Source of the DNA: Rhizobium sophorae
GTDB lineage: Bacteria > Pseudomonadota > Alphaproteobacteria > Rhizobiales > Rhizobiaceae
Reading direction: 5' to 3'
Assembly (NCBI RefSeq): GCF_013087515.1
Contig: NZ_JABFCN010000011.1
Location: 1-64,000 of the forward strand
DNA length: 64,000 nucleotides
The notes beneath the pieces were generated by a model. That model was not told the origin of the DNA. It made no database searches and worked only from the letters and a program-made list of their open reading frames with translations. The position numbers and the translations under genes were made by a program. Below are positions 26,887-35,994 of the stretch, one piece after another. The number at the start of each line of letters is the position of its first letter. Position 1 is the first letter of the stretch.

Positions 26887-26903
26887 GGGTTGTACGACAA
26901 CCC
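26887..26903. promoter_or_regulatory. GntR/FCD-type operator at the liv-larA promoter
   Basis: GGGTTGTACGACAACCC: 7-bp arms around ACG. The core TTGTACGACAA fits the TNGTNNNACNA consensus of FadR/FCD regulators. It overlaps the predicted transcription start of the plus operon and lies in the promoter zone of the divergent AKR operon. The same 11-bp core recurs at 46735 and 49903. Confidence 0.75.
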
Positions 26904-26940
26904 GGTAAGTACGCAAAAATCTGATTGGGAGGATGAGATC

Positions 26941-28152
26941 GTGCGATCGCTTGTTTTGGGAGGCATTTCTCTAGCGCTGGGCCTCGGCGCGTCTATGCAA
27001 ATGGCATCGGCCGAAGACACCATCAAGATCGGTGTCGTGGCCGCCGAATCCGGCGCCTTCGTCTCGGCCGGTCATACCTTGCCGGCTGGCGTCGGCCTCG
27101 CGGTCAAGGAAATCAATGACGCGGGAGGCGTGAAGGTTGGTGACAAGACCTACAAGGTCGAGATGGTCAAACGCGACGATCGCACCGACATATCGACGGC
27201 AATTGCCGCGACCCAGGAATTGGTTCGCGACGAAAAGGTTTCGGCGATCTTCGGTTCGGAAACCCACGACTTCACCCTTGCCATGACAAAGATCACCCAG
27301 CCTGCCAAAGTGATCCAGTTTGCCGGGAACAGTACACTGGCAAAAATCCTGAACCCACAATCGGTCGCTCCCAGCGCCGAAGATCATTACCTCTTCCAGT
27401 CCGAGCCGCAGGAATTCCAGCGCTCCGGCTCGACTGCCCGCGGCGTTCTCAGCCTGCTGACGCCGCTCGTCGGCCATCCGCTGAAGAAGTCCATCGTCAT
27501 CGTCGGCAACGACGCGACCGGCCAGTTCCTGACCTCCTACTACGTCAAGGCGCTGAAGGCCGAAGGCCAGGAAGTGCCTGAAGTCATCTCCTATCCACCT
27601 GACACGACCGACTTCTCGCCCTTCCTCACCCGTGCCAAGAGCCTCAATCCTGACGTCGTGCACTTTTGGTACAATGGTGACTCGACGCTGACAGCTCTGC
27701 CGCAGGCGCTCGAACTCGGCGTTGCGCCGAGCTATTTTCTGTTCGGCGTCGACCCGGGCATCTGGAAGGAGCGCAACCTCACCGCCGACGTTCCGGTTGC
27801 CATGAGCTGCGTTCCGATCTGTTGGGGGGAGTCCTCCAACGCCAATGCGAAAACCTATTTCAAGAACTACTTCGCAGCCGGCGCGCCGAAGGGCGTAACG
27901 TCCTCTGTCTCGCTGCTCTACTACGACTATGTCCACATGCTCGCCGAAGCCTGGACGAAGGCCGGTTCGCTTGATCCGGACAAGACCGTCGCAGCTCTCG
28001 AATCGCTGCACCATAAGGGCGTGGTCTCCGACGATCTCTCCTTCAACAAGAGCCACCAAGTGACACACGCGACCGAAGTCTGCGCCGCAGCACCCGGCGG
28101 CGACATCTCCTGCGCGATGCAGCAGCCACCGGCGGAAGCCCCCGCGGAATAA
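26941..28152 (+). CDS. Liv-type ABC transporter substrate-binding protein
   Basis: A 403-aa periplasmic binding protein of the branched-chain amino acid (LivJ) family. GTG 26941 is chosen because GGGAGGA precedes it and the signal peptide (RSLVLGGISLALGLGASMQM, then ASAE) begins there. The mature start DTIKIGVVAAESGAFVSAGH and later GSETHDFTLAMTKITQPAKV are typical. Many rhizobial members of the family bind compounds other than amino acids. Sharing the operon with larA suggests a hydroxy acid, aldonate or sugar-derived acid. Two Cys in MSCVPICWG may form a disulfide. Confidence 0.9.
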   Translation: MRSLVLGGISLALGLGASMQMASAEDTIKIGVVAAESGAFVSAGHTLPAGVGLAVKEINDAGGVKVGDKTYKVEMVKRDDRTDISTAIAATQELVRDEKVSAIFGSETHDFTLAMTKITQPAKVIQFAGNSTLAKILNPQSVAPSAEDHYLFQSEPQEFQRSGSTARGVLSLLTPLVGHPLKKSIVIVGNDATGQFLTSYYVKALKAEGQEVPEVISYPPDTTDFSPFLTRAKSLNPDVVHFWYNGDSTLTALPQALELGVAPSYFLFGVDPGIWKERNLTADVPVAMSCVPICWGESSNANAKTYFKNYFAAGAPKGVTSSVSLLYYDYVHMLAEAWTKAGSLDPDKTVAALESLHHKGVVSDDLSFNKSHQVTHATEVCAAAPGGDISCAMQQPPAEAPAE

Positions 28153-28168
28153 CTGTCGATGCATGCTT

Positions 28169-28191
28169 CCCGCCGGCCCTGCGCCGGCGGG
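28169..28191. terminator. hairpin between Liv-type binding-protein and permease genes
   Basis: CCCGCCGGC (28169-28177) pairs perfectly with GCCGGCGGG (28183-28191) across a 5-nt loop and is followed by GCTTTCGTC. It lies 16 nt after the binding-protein stop, so it probably acts as a partial terminator or mRNA stabiliser. Confidence 0.65.
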
Positions 28192-28249
28192 GCTTTCGTC
28201 ATTGAAAACGGGCCGCCTGGTGTGGTCCCTGCAACAGCGGGATAGAGCT

Positions 28250-29119
28250 GTGGACATTCTCATTCAGCAAATCCTCAACGGTCTGTCGATCGCCAGCGTC
28301 ATTACGCTGATCGCCGTCGGAGTCACTTTGATCTTTGGTCTGACCGGCATCATCAACTTCGCGCACGGCGAGTTCCTGATGGTCGGCAGCATCGTCACAT
28401 GGCTTGCCGTCCAGGCCGGCCTCGGCTTCTTCGTGGCACTCATGCTTGCGGTTATGGCCGTCGGCGTCATGGGCTTCGTGCTCGAGCGCGGGCTGTTTCG
28501 CTTCACGCTGACGCGCCCAACCAACGGCTTCATCGTCTCTCTCGGTCTGATCGTCGTGCTGCAGCACATCGTCATCTTCTTCTACGATCCGAACCAGAAG
28601 AGCATTCCGCGTCCGCTCACCGGGATCTGGGACATTGGCGGCGTGCGTATCGCCTCGGTGCGGGTCATGGTCATTCTGGTCACCATCGCCGTCGTTGCGC
28701 TGACCATCGCCATGGTAACCCGGAGCCGCTACGGCCGGGCGCTACGCGCCGCCGTTGATGATCGCGATACGGCGGCACTTATGGGCATTCCTGTTCGCCT
28801 GTATATCACCGGCGTCTTCGTTTTGGGCAGCGCGCTCGCCGGTCTCGGCGGCGCTCTGCTGATCGCGCTCTTTCCCATCACGCCGTTCACCGGCGGTACG
28901 ATGGTCATGAAGGGTTTTGCCGTGGCGCTGATCGGCGGCCTCGGAAACCTGACGGGCGCGGTCGTTGCCGGCCTCATTCTCGGCATCGTCGAAGGCTTCA
29001 GCGCCGGCTACGGCTTCTCCGCCTGGACCGACGCCTATTCCTTCGCCCTGATGATCCTGGTTCTGCTCTTTCGCCCGAATGGTCTGTTCGGCGGCACGAG
29101 CGGGCCGAAAATGGCCTGA
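28250..29119 (+). CDS. livH: Liv-type ABC permease LivH
   Basis: A 289-aa inner-membrane permease. GTG at 28250 (VDILIQQILNGLSIASVITL) matches usual LivH N-termini better than the upstream in-frame ATG. Hallmarks include FGLTGIINFAHGEFLMVGSI, eight or more hydrophobic helices and the C-terminal LGNLTGAVVAGLILGIVEGF. It pairs with LivM to form the channel. Downstream genes follow closely, marking a single operon with larA. Confidence 0.92.
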   Translation: MDILIQQILNGLSIASVITLIAVGVTLIFGLTGIINFAHGEFLMVGSIVTWLAVQAGLGFFVALMLAVMAVGVMGFVLERGLFRFTLTRPTNGFIVSLGLIVVLQHIVIFFYDPNQKSIPRPLTGIWDIGGVRIASVRVMVILVTIAVVALTIAMVTRSRYGRALRAAVDDRDTAALMGIPVRLYITGVFVLGSALAGLGGALLIALFPITPFTGGTMVMKGFAVALIGGLGNLTGAVVAGLILGIVEGFSAGYGFSAWTDAYSFALMILVLLFRPNGLFGGTSGPKMA

Positions 29120-29137
29120 CGAGCGAAAGGCACTACT

Positions 29138-30157
29138 ATGAACATCTCACTTTCGTCGCTCCGCTCGCTGGTCCCGGCCCTCGTGGTGCTTGCGATCCTT
29201 GCCCTCGTCCCGGCGCTCGGGGCCAGCAACCGCATGCTGTCGCTGGCCATTTCGGCAGGTATCAATATCGTCGCCCTCTACGGACTGTCGGTACTCTTCG
29301 GCCAGACCGGCATCCTCTCCATGGGCCATGCGGCGCTCGTCGGCGTCGGCGCCTATGCAGCAGCACTGCTTGCCCGCGACACCGGCATCGGCTTCTGGGT
29401 GGCGCTGCCACTCGGCGGAATTGCCGCTGCAGCCTTCGCGGCGATCATCGGCGTGCCATCACTGCGCGTCAGCGGCCATCATTTCGTGATCATGACCTTT
29501 GCCTTCGGCCAGTTGCTGACCATCGTTCTGACCAATGGCGGCGATTTCACCGGTGCCGCGACCGGGCTGGACTTGCAGCTGCCGGTCAATTTTTTCGGCA
29601 GGCGAGCCGATGATCTCACCCCCTATTACTTCGTCGTTCTCGCCTTCGTGGCACTCAGCGCCATCACCAGCTGGGGGATCATCAATTCACCCTACGGTCG
29701 GACGCTGCGCGCCATTCGTGAAAACGAAAAACTGGCAGCCTCGCTCGGCATCAATGTCGGCCGCCACAAGGTCGGCGCCTTCATCGTCAGCGGCGTTTTC
29801 GCTGGTGTATCCGGCGTCCTGCTTGCTTATTTCCTGCGGCACATCTCGCCCAGCCAGTTCGCCTCCTTCCCGAGCATCTACCTCGCGCTGATGGTGATGA
29901 TCGGCGGGGCACGTCTCCTGCTTGGGCCGATCGCAGGCGGCATTCTCGTCTCCTTCCTGCCTGAGGTCTTGAACCTCGATCCGGTTGAGTCCCGCATTCT
30001 CTACGGCGTCTGCCTGATCGCCGTCATCCTGCTGCTGCCGAACGGCCTGATCGCCGGCCTCATCGACGGCTGGAACAGGATCGTTCGCCGCCCCGCGCAG
30101 AAGCAGGCGTCGCACCAGGCAGCGACCGCCACACATGCGTCGGAGGCAAGCCGATGA
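29138..30157 (+). CDS. livM: Liv-type ABC permease LivM
   Basis: A 339-aa permease beginning 18 nt after livH. Hydrophobic helices dominate. Family motifs are LSVLFGQTGILSMGHAALVG, the cytoplasmic GRTLRAIRENEKLAASLGIN loop, and PIAGGILVSFLPEVLNL near the end. The C-terminal tail is short and basic. The stop overlaps livG by 4 nt. Confidence 0.92.
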   Translation: MNISLSSLRSLVPALVVLAILALVPALGASNRMLSLAISAGINIVALYGLSVLFGQTGILSMGHAALVGVGAYAAALLARDTGIGFWVALPLGGIAAAAFAAIIGVPSLRVSGHHFVIMTFAFGQLLTIVLTNGGDFTGAATGLDLQLPVNFFGRRADDLTPYYFVVLAFVALSAITSWGIINSPYGRTLRAIRENEKLAASLGINVGRHKVGAFIVSGVFAGVSGVLLAYFLRHISPSQFASFPSIYLALMVMIGGARLLLGPIAGGILVSFLPEVLNLDPVESRILYGVCLIAVILLLPNGLIAGLIDGWNRIVRRPAQKQASHQAATATHASEASR

Positions 30158-30876
30158 ACGCCATCCTCGAAATCAGCGGGCTGAAGAAGCAGTTCGGCGG
30201 CGTCACCGCGCTATCTGGTGTCGATCTGTCTATCGAAGAGGGGGAGATCCTTGGCATCGTCGGTCCAAACGGCTCCGGCAAGACGACGCTCTTCAACGTG
30301 ATCACCGGCGTCTACAGGCCGACAGAGGGCCACGTGCGCTGGCGTGGGTGCGACATTACCAGTCTCGCTGCTCATGAGGTGTCGGGCGCCGGTATTGGCT
30401 ACACCTTCCAGCAGGCCATGGCCTTCCCCGGCCTTTCAGTCTGGGAAAACGTCCAGATCGCCTGCGAACATGCACACGACACGAGCCGCCCTTACCCGTG
30501 GACGACACCGGCCAGCCTGCTCGAGTTCGTCGGGCTCACCGCGCTGGCAAACGAACGGGCTGGCGTCCTGCCCTTCGGCAATCTGCGTCTCCTCGGCATC
30601 GCGCTGGCGCTCGCCACGCGGCCCTCGCTGATCCTGCTCGACGAACCGGCGGCGGGCCTCAACGACAAGGAAACCGCAACGCTGGTCGGTCTGGTCAAGC
30701 AGTTCCCGGCCCACGGCATCAGCGTCTGCGTCATCGATCACGACATGAAACTGATGCAGATGCTCTGCAAACGGCTTGTAGTCCTCGATTTCGGATCGAA
30801 GATCGCCGATGGCCCGACGCAGGACGTTCTTTCCAATCCGAAGGTGCTCGAAGTCTATCTCGGAGGTGCGCTGTGA
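30154..30876 (+). CDS. livG: Liv-type ABC ATP-binding protein LivG
   Basis: A 240-aa ATPase. Walker A GPNGSGKTT near residue 37, Q-loop YTFQQAMAF, a degenerate signature LPFGNLRLLGIALALA, Walker B LILLDEPAAGLN, and the H-loop VIDHDM are visible. The signature LPFGNLR departs from the canonical LSYGxQR seen in LivG proteins (Tyr to Phe, Gln to Leu), which may tune ATPase activity. Stop overlaps the livF GTG by 4 nt. Confidence 0.92.
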   Translation: MNAILEISGLKKQFGGVTALSGVDLSIEEGEILGIVGPNGSGKTTLFNVITGVYRPTEGHVRWRGCDITSLAAHEVSGAGIGYTFQQAMAFPGLSVWENVQIACEHAHDTSRPYPWTTPASLLEFVGLTALANERAGVLPFGNLRLLGIALALATRPSLILLDEPAAGLNDKETATLVGLVKQFPAHGISVCVIDHDMKLMQMLCKRLVVLDFGSKIADGPTQDVLSNPKVLEVYLGGAL

Positions 30877-31601
30877 ACCTGCTCGATGTTTCCAATGTGA
30901 CGACCGGGTATGGCGCAACGGTCGTCAACCGCGATGTCTCCGTGACGCTCGGCGAGAACGAGGTGATCACCATTCTCGGCCCGAACGGCGCCGGCAAATC
31001 GACATTGCTGCGCACCATCGTAGGCCTCGTCAAACCGCGGGCGGGCACCATCAGCTTCGCCGGCGAAAACGTCACGGGCCGCACGCCCGATATCATGGCC
31101 AAGCGCGGCGTCGTTCTGGTGCCAGAGGGACGGCGGATCTTCGGCGATATGACCGTCGAGGAAAACCTGCGTCTCGGCGCCTATGCGCGGCGCGACACCG
31201 AAGCCGTGGAAGCCGACGTCAAGACCATGGAGCGCTTCTTCCCGATCCTTGCGACCAAACGGCAGCAGAAGGGTGGCTCGCTGAGCGGCGGCCAGCAGCA
31301 GATGCTGGCGATCGCCCGCGGCCTGATGGCGAGACCCCGCGTACTGCTTCTCGACGAGCCGTCGCTCGGGCTTTCCCCGCTGCTCGTCAAGGAAATCCAG
31401 ACGATCATTCTCGACATCGGCAAGACCTTCAACGCCTCCGTTCTGCTGGTCGAGCAGAACGCCGGTCTGGCTCTGTCCGTCGCCACCCGCGGTTATCTGA
31501 TGCAGAACGGCCGGATCGCGACGTCAGGCCCGATCTCGGATCTCAAGGACATGTCGCTGATGCGCGAGCTGTATCTTGGCGGCGTGGCGCAAAAGGTGTG
31601 A
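30873..31601 (+). CDS. livF: Liv-type ABC ATP-binding protein LivF
   Basis: A 242-aa ATPase from GTG 30873 (GGAGG 6 nt upstream, GTGA overlap with livG). Walker A is GPNGAGKST, the signature LSGGQQQMLAIARGL, Walker B VLLLDEPSLGLSPLL, and the H-loop region VLLVEQNAGL, all as in LivF. It completes a full five-component Liv-type importer. Longer in-frame extensions of the reading frame are antisense-like and not used. Confidence 0.93.
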   Translation: MNLLDVSNVTTGYGATVVNRDVSVTLGENEVITILGPNGAGKSTLLRTIVGLVKPRAGTISFAGENVTGRTPDIMAKRGVVLVPEGRRIFGDMTVEENLRLGAYARRDTEAVEADVKTMERFFPILATKRQQKGGSLSGGQQQMLAIARGLMARPRVLLLDEPSLGLSPLLVKEIQTIILDIGKTFNASVLLVEQNAGLALSVATRGYLMQNGRIATSGPISDLKDMSLMRELYLGGVAQKV

Positions 31602-31603
31602 CG

Positions 31604-32890
31604 ATGGACACGATCGCTCTCTCTTACGGTCACGGCCATCTCGACATCACGCTTCCACCCGGCGCGCGGCCGACCGTGATCCGTAAGCAGCAGCTGCCGA
31701 AGCTTGCCGACAGCAAGGCAGCGATAATCGAGGCGCTGCACAATCCCGTTGCATCGAAACCTCTGGCCGACCTTGCGAAGAACCGCGAAAGCGCCTGCAT
31801 TCTGATCTGCGACATTACCCGGCCGGTGCCGAACGGTCTGTTCTTGCGTCCCATGATCGAAACGATGATCTCATCCGGCATCCCGCAAGAGAAGATCTCG
31901 GTGCTCGTCGCCACCGGCCTGCACCGGCCAAATCTCGGCGACGAACTGGTGGAGCTCGTTGGCGATCCCTGGGTTCTGGCAAACGTCCATGTCGAAAACC
32001 ACTATGCCCGTGACGAGGCGGCCCATGTCGATTTCGGCTTTACCGAGACGCGCCACACGCCCGTCAAGCTCGACCGGTTGTTTGCCGAAGCCGATCTTCG
32101 CATTGCAACCGGCCTTGTCGAGCCGCATTTCATGGCGGGCTGGTCGGGCGGGCGAAAGGTCATTGCTCCCGGTGTTGCCCATCACGAGACAATCCGGACC
32201 TTTCACTCGGCGCGCTTCATGGAAGATCCGCTGGCGGTCCAGTGCAATCTCATCGGCAATCCGCTGCACGAGGAGCAACTGGAAATCGTTCGGATGCTCG
32301 GTGAGGTCTATGCGCTGAACACCGTGCTCGACGAGGATCGTGACCTCGTCTGCGTTACCTTCGGCGAGATCATCGCCAGCCACCAGGCGGCCGTCGATTT
32401 CGTCAGTGCCGCGACGCAGATCCCGCTCAGCCGGAAATTCTCCACGGTCATCACCTCCTCGGCCGGCTATCCGCTCGACAAGACCTATTACCAGACGATC
32501 AAGGGCATGGTGACGCCGCTCGATATCCTGAAACCCGGCGGTACTCTGATCATTGCCTCGGAATGCTCGGAAGGTTTCGGCTCACCGGAATTCCGCGAGG
32601 CACAGGCCCGGCTGGTCGAACTCGGCCCCGAGCGCTTCCTGGCGACCCTGACGGCAAAGAGCCTGGCCGAGATCGATGAATGGCAAACTGAGATGCAATT
32701 GAAGCCCATGCGGCTTGGCAGCGTCGAACTCTATACGACGGGCCTTGCCGGCGAGGACCGCAGGCTGACCGGCGTCGGCATGATCGACAACCTGCAAAAC
32801 GCCATTGCTCGGAGCATCACGGCAAGCGGAGACCCGGATGTCGCCGTCATCCCGGAGGGGCCGTATGTCGTACCTCGATATGCCGCATAA
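31604..32890 (+). CDS. larA: LarA-family nickel-dependent lactate racemase
   Basis: A 428-aa LarA homologue. LarA racemises lactate by hydride transfer to the nickel-pincer nucleotide (NPN) cofactor. The key residues known from the Lactobacillus plantarum enzyme are all recognisable: Arg in DITRPVPN (R73), His in VATGLHRP (H107), H175 in VEPHFMAGW, the cofactor-linked Lys in SGGRK (K185), and the nickel-ligand His in RTFHSARF (H201). The start is 2 nt after the livF stop, so substrate import and racemisation are co-transcribed. The LarA family also includes racemases or epimerases of other 2-hydroxy acids and aldonates, so lactate is probable but not proven. The NPN-making genes lie just downstream. 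Confidence 0.9.
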   Translation: MDTIALSYGHGHLDITLPPGARPTVIRKQQLPKLADSKAAIIEALHNPVASKPLADLAKNRESACILICDITRPVPNGLFLRPMIETMISSGIPQEKISVLVATGLHRPNLGDELVELVGDPWVLANVHVENHYARDEAAHVDFGFTETRHTPVKLDRLFAEADLRIATGLVEPHFMAGWSGGRKVIAPGVAHHETIRTFHSARFMEDPLAVQCNLIGNPLHEEQLEIVRMLGEVYALNTVLDEDRDLVCVTFGEIIASHQAAVDFVSAATQIPLSRKFSTVITSSAGYPLDKTYYQTIKGMVTPLDILKPGGTLIIASECSEGFGSPEFREAQARLVELGPERFLATLTAKSLAEIDEWQTEMQLKPMRLGSVELYTTGLAGEDRRLTGVGMIDNLQNAIARSITASGDPDVAVIPEGPYVVPRYAA

Positions 32891-32894
32891 GCGA

Positions 32895-33641
32895 CTAGCG
32901 TTTAAGGTTGGCGTCTCGCAGTTCCTCGAAGCGAGCCGTACTCTTCGACAAATGATTACGCAACGCCTTTCGAGCGGCGGCTTCGTTGCCGTCGCGGATC
33001 GCCGTAAAGATCGCATAATGCTCCTTGCGCATCCGCTCGGCATGTTTCTGACGTCCCGCAATCGTCATCTCATCGAGGTGCGCCCACTGGCGCGGTATCA
33101 TCGTCGTGCCGAACGTGTCGAACAGACGTCCGTAATAGGAATTTTGCGTTGCGACCAGAATGGAACGATGGAAGGCAAAGTCTTCGTCCGCCCCATAGCC
33201 ACCTGCTGCGATCGCTTGGTCGAGGGCGTCAAGCCGATCCTGCATGCGGACAATGTCTTCCGGCGTCCGGCGCCGTGCTGCAAGCCCGGCGGCCTCGTAT
33301 TCTACGCCGAGACGCAATTCGAGAACCCGCAGCACTTCGTCGATCGATTCAAGATCGTTCGGGATGATGGAAAAGGAGCGCGGAACCGAATTGCTCGAAA
33401 CAAACGCGCCGAGGCCTTGGCGCGTAGTGATCAGGCCCTGGGCGCGCAACGTAGCGAGCGCTTCGCGAACGATCGTCCGACTGACGCCGGTTGCTTCCAT
33501 AATCTCTTGTTCGGTGGGCAAGCGTTGGCCGGGCTTCAGATCGCCGGACTCGATATGCGCGATCAGACTCTCGGCAAGTCCGCTGCGCAGGCTGGACGTC
33601 TGCGGGATCATGTTGAAAACGGCCTTATCCCTGTCCTTCAT
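32895..33641 (-). CDS. GntR-family regulator, FCD domain (copy 1)
   Basis: A 248-aa FadR-subfamily repressor from ATG 33641. The winged HTH covers LAESLIAHIESGDLKPGQRL, PTEQEIMEATGVSRTIVREA and LATLRAQGLITTRQGLGAFV. The all-helical FCD ligand-binding domain follows, with acidic and His residues (DEDFAFHRSILVAT) that usually hold a metal for carboxylate ligands. It is convergent with larA (4-bp spacing) and divergent from the HIBADH-larCEB operon, which it may control. A hydroxy-acid or aldonate effector would fit. Candidate operators with TTGTACGACAA occur at three promoters in the region. Confidence 0.92.
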   Translation of the reverse strand: MKDRDKAVFNMIPQTSSLRSGLAESLIAHIESGDLKPGQRLPTEQEIMEATGVSRTIVREALATLRAQGLITTRQGLGAFVSSNSVPRSFSIIPNDLESIDEVLRVLELRLGVEYEAAGLAARRRTPEDIVRMQDRLDALDQAIAAGGYGADEDFAFHRSILVATQNSYYGRLFDTFGTTMIPRQWAHLDEMTIAGRQKHAERMRKEHYAIFTAIRDGNEAAARKALRNHLSKSTARFEELRDANLKR

Positions 33642-33763
33642 TCGGTCTCGAAGTCCAATCTCGCCGTCCGGCGGCGGCCTGCCAATAGTGCCGTTGCTAC
33701 CCCATACCAGTAGAAAAAGCAAAAGCCGCACGCAGCGGCGTCGAAAACAACCGGGAGGAAAGC

Positions 33764-34672
33764 ATGAAAGAGAAAATCGGATTCATCGGTATCGGCGCAA
33801 TGGGCTCCGGCATGGCAGCCAATCTCCTGAGCAAGGGCTGGCCTCTGACCGTTATGGCGCACCGCAGGCGCGAAGCCGTCCACCGGCTGAGGGAGCTCGG
33901 CGCCACGGAAGCCGCAACGCCGAAGGCAGTTGCACTGGCGTCCGACACGGTGATCCTCTGCGTGACTGGATCCGAAGAGGTGCAGCAGCTCATTTCTGGC
34001 ACCGAAGGTTTGCTCGCTGCTCGCAAACCGCTGCTGCTCATAGATTGCTCGACGTCCAACCCTGCCATAACGATCAAGCTTGCCGCCGAACTTTCACAAC
34101 AGGGCATCACTCTCGTCGATGCGCCGCTGGCCCGTACGCCGAAGGAAGCGGTCGAAGGCAAGCTGGACGTGATGGTGGGCGGATCTCCTGATGGAATTGC
34201 CCGTGCCCGGTCGATCCTCGAAGCTTTCGCCGCCCGTATCATCGAGACCGGACCGGCCGGGACCGGACATACGATGAAGCTGCTCAACAACTTCGTGTCG
34301 ATGGGTTACTCGGCGATCTACTCGGAAGCATTGATGATCGCCGCGAAGGCCGGGCTGACCCCACAGGTGTTCGACAGCGTACTGCGCGGCAGCCGCATGG
34401 ATTGCGGCTTCTATCAGGCCTTCTTCGAATTCGTGCTGAACCGCAACGAGAATGCCCAGCGTTTCGCCATGGCCAACGCATTAAAGGACATGTCCTATCT
34501 GGCATCGCTGGCCCAGGCGCTGCAGGCGGTCAATCCGGTTGGCGCTGCCGTGCGCAACAGCTTTGCGACGGCGGTTGCCGCAGGCCATGGCCAATCCTTC
34601 GTACCGGCCCTTTCGGATGTCATCGCCACCGCAAACGGTGTCTCGCTGACTGAAGCGGCGGACGGAAAATAG
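33764..34672 (+). CDS. NAD(P)-dependent 3-hydroxyisobutyrate dehydrogenase-family oxidoreductase
   Basis: A 302-aa beta-hydroxyacid dehydrogenase with an N-terminal Rossmann motif GFIGIGAMGSGMAANLL, substrate loop LVDAPLARTPKEA and catalytic Lys in GHTMKLLNN (K172). The family oxidises 3-hydroxyisobutyrate, tartronate semialdehyde and related acids. The LVDAPLxR motif departs from the usual DAPVSGG, so the substrate pocket may differ. It lies 5 nt before larC and seems to be first gene of the cofactor operon. Its link to NPN biology or lactate is unclear; a C3-C4 hydroxyacid is plausible. Confidence 0.88.
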   Translation: MKEKIGFIGIGAMGSGMAANLLSKGWPLTVMAHRRREAVHRLRELGATEAATPKAVALASDTVILCVTGSEEVQQLISGTEGLLAARKPLLLIDCSTSNPAITIKLAAELSQQGITLVDAPLARTPKEAVEGKLDVMVGGSPDGIARARSILEAFAARIIETGPAGTGHTMKLLNNFVSMGYSAIYSEALMIAAKAGLTPQVFDSVLRGSRMDCGFYQAFFEFVLNRNENAQRFAMANALKDMSYLASLAQALQAVNPVGAAVRNSFATAVAAGHGQSFVPALSDVIATANGVSLTEAADGK

Positions 34673-34677
34673 GACGG

Positions 34678-35994
34678 ATGACCTTGCTGGAAATTCACCT
34701 CGACCCCGTCGGCGGCATGGCAGGCGACATGTTCGTGGCAGCCTTGCTCGATCTGAGGCCGGACCTGAACGCCGGCCTGCAGGCGGCGCTGAAACTCTAC
34801 TCGCTGATCGGAAACGTCGAGTGCAAACTCCTGCCGCATCACGACGGCGTGCTGACCGGCAGCCGTTTCAAGGTGCATCATGCCGAACACGGGGCGGATC
34901 ACCCGCATGACCACAATCATCATCATGACCATCACGGCCACCAGCACCATGATCACAGTCATGCAGGACATGATCATGGTCATGCGGAGTACGATCGCAC
35001 GCATGCAGGGCATCACGATCATGTCGCCTGGCGCGACATCCGCGATGCCCTGAACCGTTCGGCGCTCGACGGAGAAACCATCCGTCACGCGACCGGTGTC
35101 TTCGAAAAGCTCGCGGAAGCGGAAGCCAAAGTCCACGGCACAACGCCGGAAAACGTTGCCTTTCACGAGGTCGGCGCGTGGGATTCGATCGCCGACATCG
35201 TCTCTGCCGCCTGGCTGATAACACAGCTTGGCGCGGCGCATTGGAGCGTTGGTCCGGTCCCGCTCGGAAGCGGCCGGGTCAAGACCGCGCATGGCCTGCT
35301 CCCGGTTCCGGCGCCCGCGACCGTGCACCTGTTGAAGGATTTCGATGTCATCGATGATGGGGTCGGCGGCGAGCGCGTCACACCGACGGGTGCCGCCATT
35401 CTTGCCTATCTCTGCAAGACCGGGACCGCGCCCGGCCGAAGGGTCCTGAAGGCATCAAGCCACGGCTTCGGCACCAAGCGGCTTCCCGGCCTCAGCAACT
35501 GCCTGCGGCTCTTGGCTTTCGAGCGCCGCGATGAGGTGTCCGCCTTCAACGGCACGGTCGCGGTCCTCGAATGCGAGATCGACGACCAGACCGGGGAAGA
35601 CATTGCCCAGGCGGTGGACCGGCTGCGCAACCGCCCGGATGTGCGCGACGTCGTCCAGATGCCGGTCTTCGGCAAGAAAGGCCGGATGATGACGCATCTC
35701 CAGGTGCTTGCCGACCCATCGAAAAGCAGAGATGTGGCCGCCGCCATGCTCGACGAAACGACAACCATCGGTGTTCGCGCCATGACGGCGGAGCGGATGA
35801 CGCTGAGCCGCGAGCAAGAAACGGTCGAGCACACGGGAAAGATCTACGCCTTCAAGCTCGTCGACCGCCCCTCGGGCCGCACCGCCAAGCTCGAAGCCGA
35901 CAGCCTGACATCGACCCCGGGTGCCGCGGCACGCCGCAGCCTGAGGAGACTTCTCGAAGGCCTGTTGAAAAAGAAGAGAGGAGACCTGTTGTGA
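34678..35994 (+). CDS. larC: LarC, nickel insertase for the NPN cofactor
   Basis: A 438-aa single-chain LarC (DUF111 family), which inserts Ni into the pyridinium bis-thiocarboxylate precursor in a CTP-dependent step. The N-terminal motif HLDPVGGMAGDMF and the C-terminal half with CEIDDQTGEDIAQAVDRLRN are typical. Between about residues 60 and 118 lies a His/Asp-rich insert with about 28 His in under 60 residues, a likely nickel store. In L. plantarum LarC is made by a programmed frameshift between two frames; here it is one continuous frame. The stop overlaps the larE GTG (GTGA). Confidence 0.92.
   Translation: MTLLEIHLDPVGGMAGDMFVAALLDLRPDLNAGLQAALKLYSLIGNVECKLLPHHDGVLTGSRFKVHHAEHGADHPHDHNHHHDHHGHQHHDHSHAGHDHGHAEYDRTHAGHHDHVAWRDIRDALNRSALDGETIRHATGVFEKLAEAEAKVHGTTPENVAFHEVGAWDSIADIVSAAWLITQLGAAHWSVGPVPLGSGRVKTAHGLLPVPAPATVHLLKDFDVIDDGVGGERVTPTGAAILAYLCKTGTAPGRRVLKASSHGFGTKRLPGLSNCLRLLAFERRDEVSAFNGTVAVLECEIDDQTGEDIAQAVDRLRNRPDVRDVVQMPVFGKKGRMMTHLQVLADPSKSRDVAAAMLDETTTIGVRAMTAERMTLSREQETVEHTGKIYAFKLVDRPSGRTAKLEADSLTSTPGAAARRSLRRLLEGLLKKKRGDLL

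Noticed and set aside
26971..28263. 430-codon minus frame
   Set aside because: Antisense to the Liv-type binding protein gene; no motifs.
30498..31601. Long N-terminal extension of livF, and of larA from 30809
   Set aside because: The extension is antisense-like Arg-rich sequence over the preceding gene; ribosome sites and family starts support 30873 and 31604.
34678..35994. Programmed frameshift in larC
   Set aside because: The frame is continuous over the whole LarC length, so none is needed.
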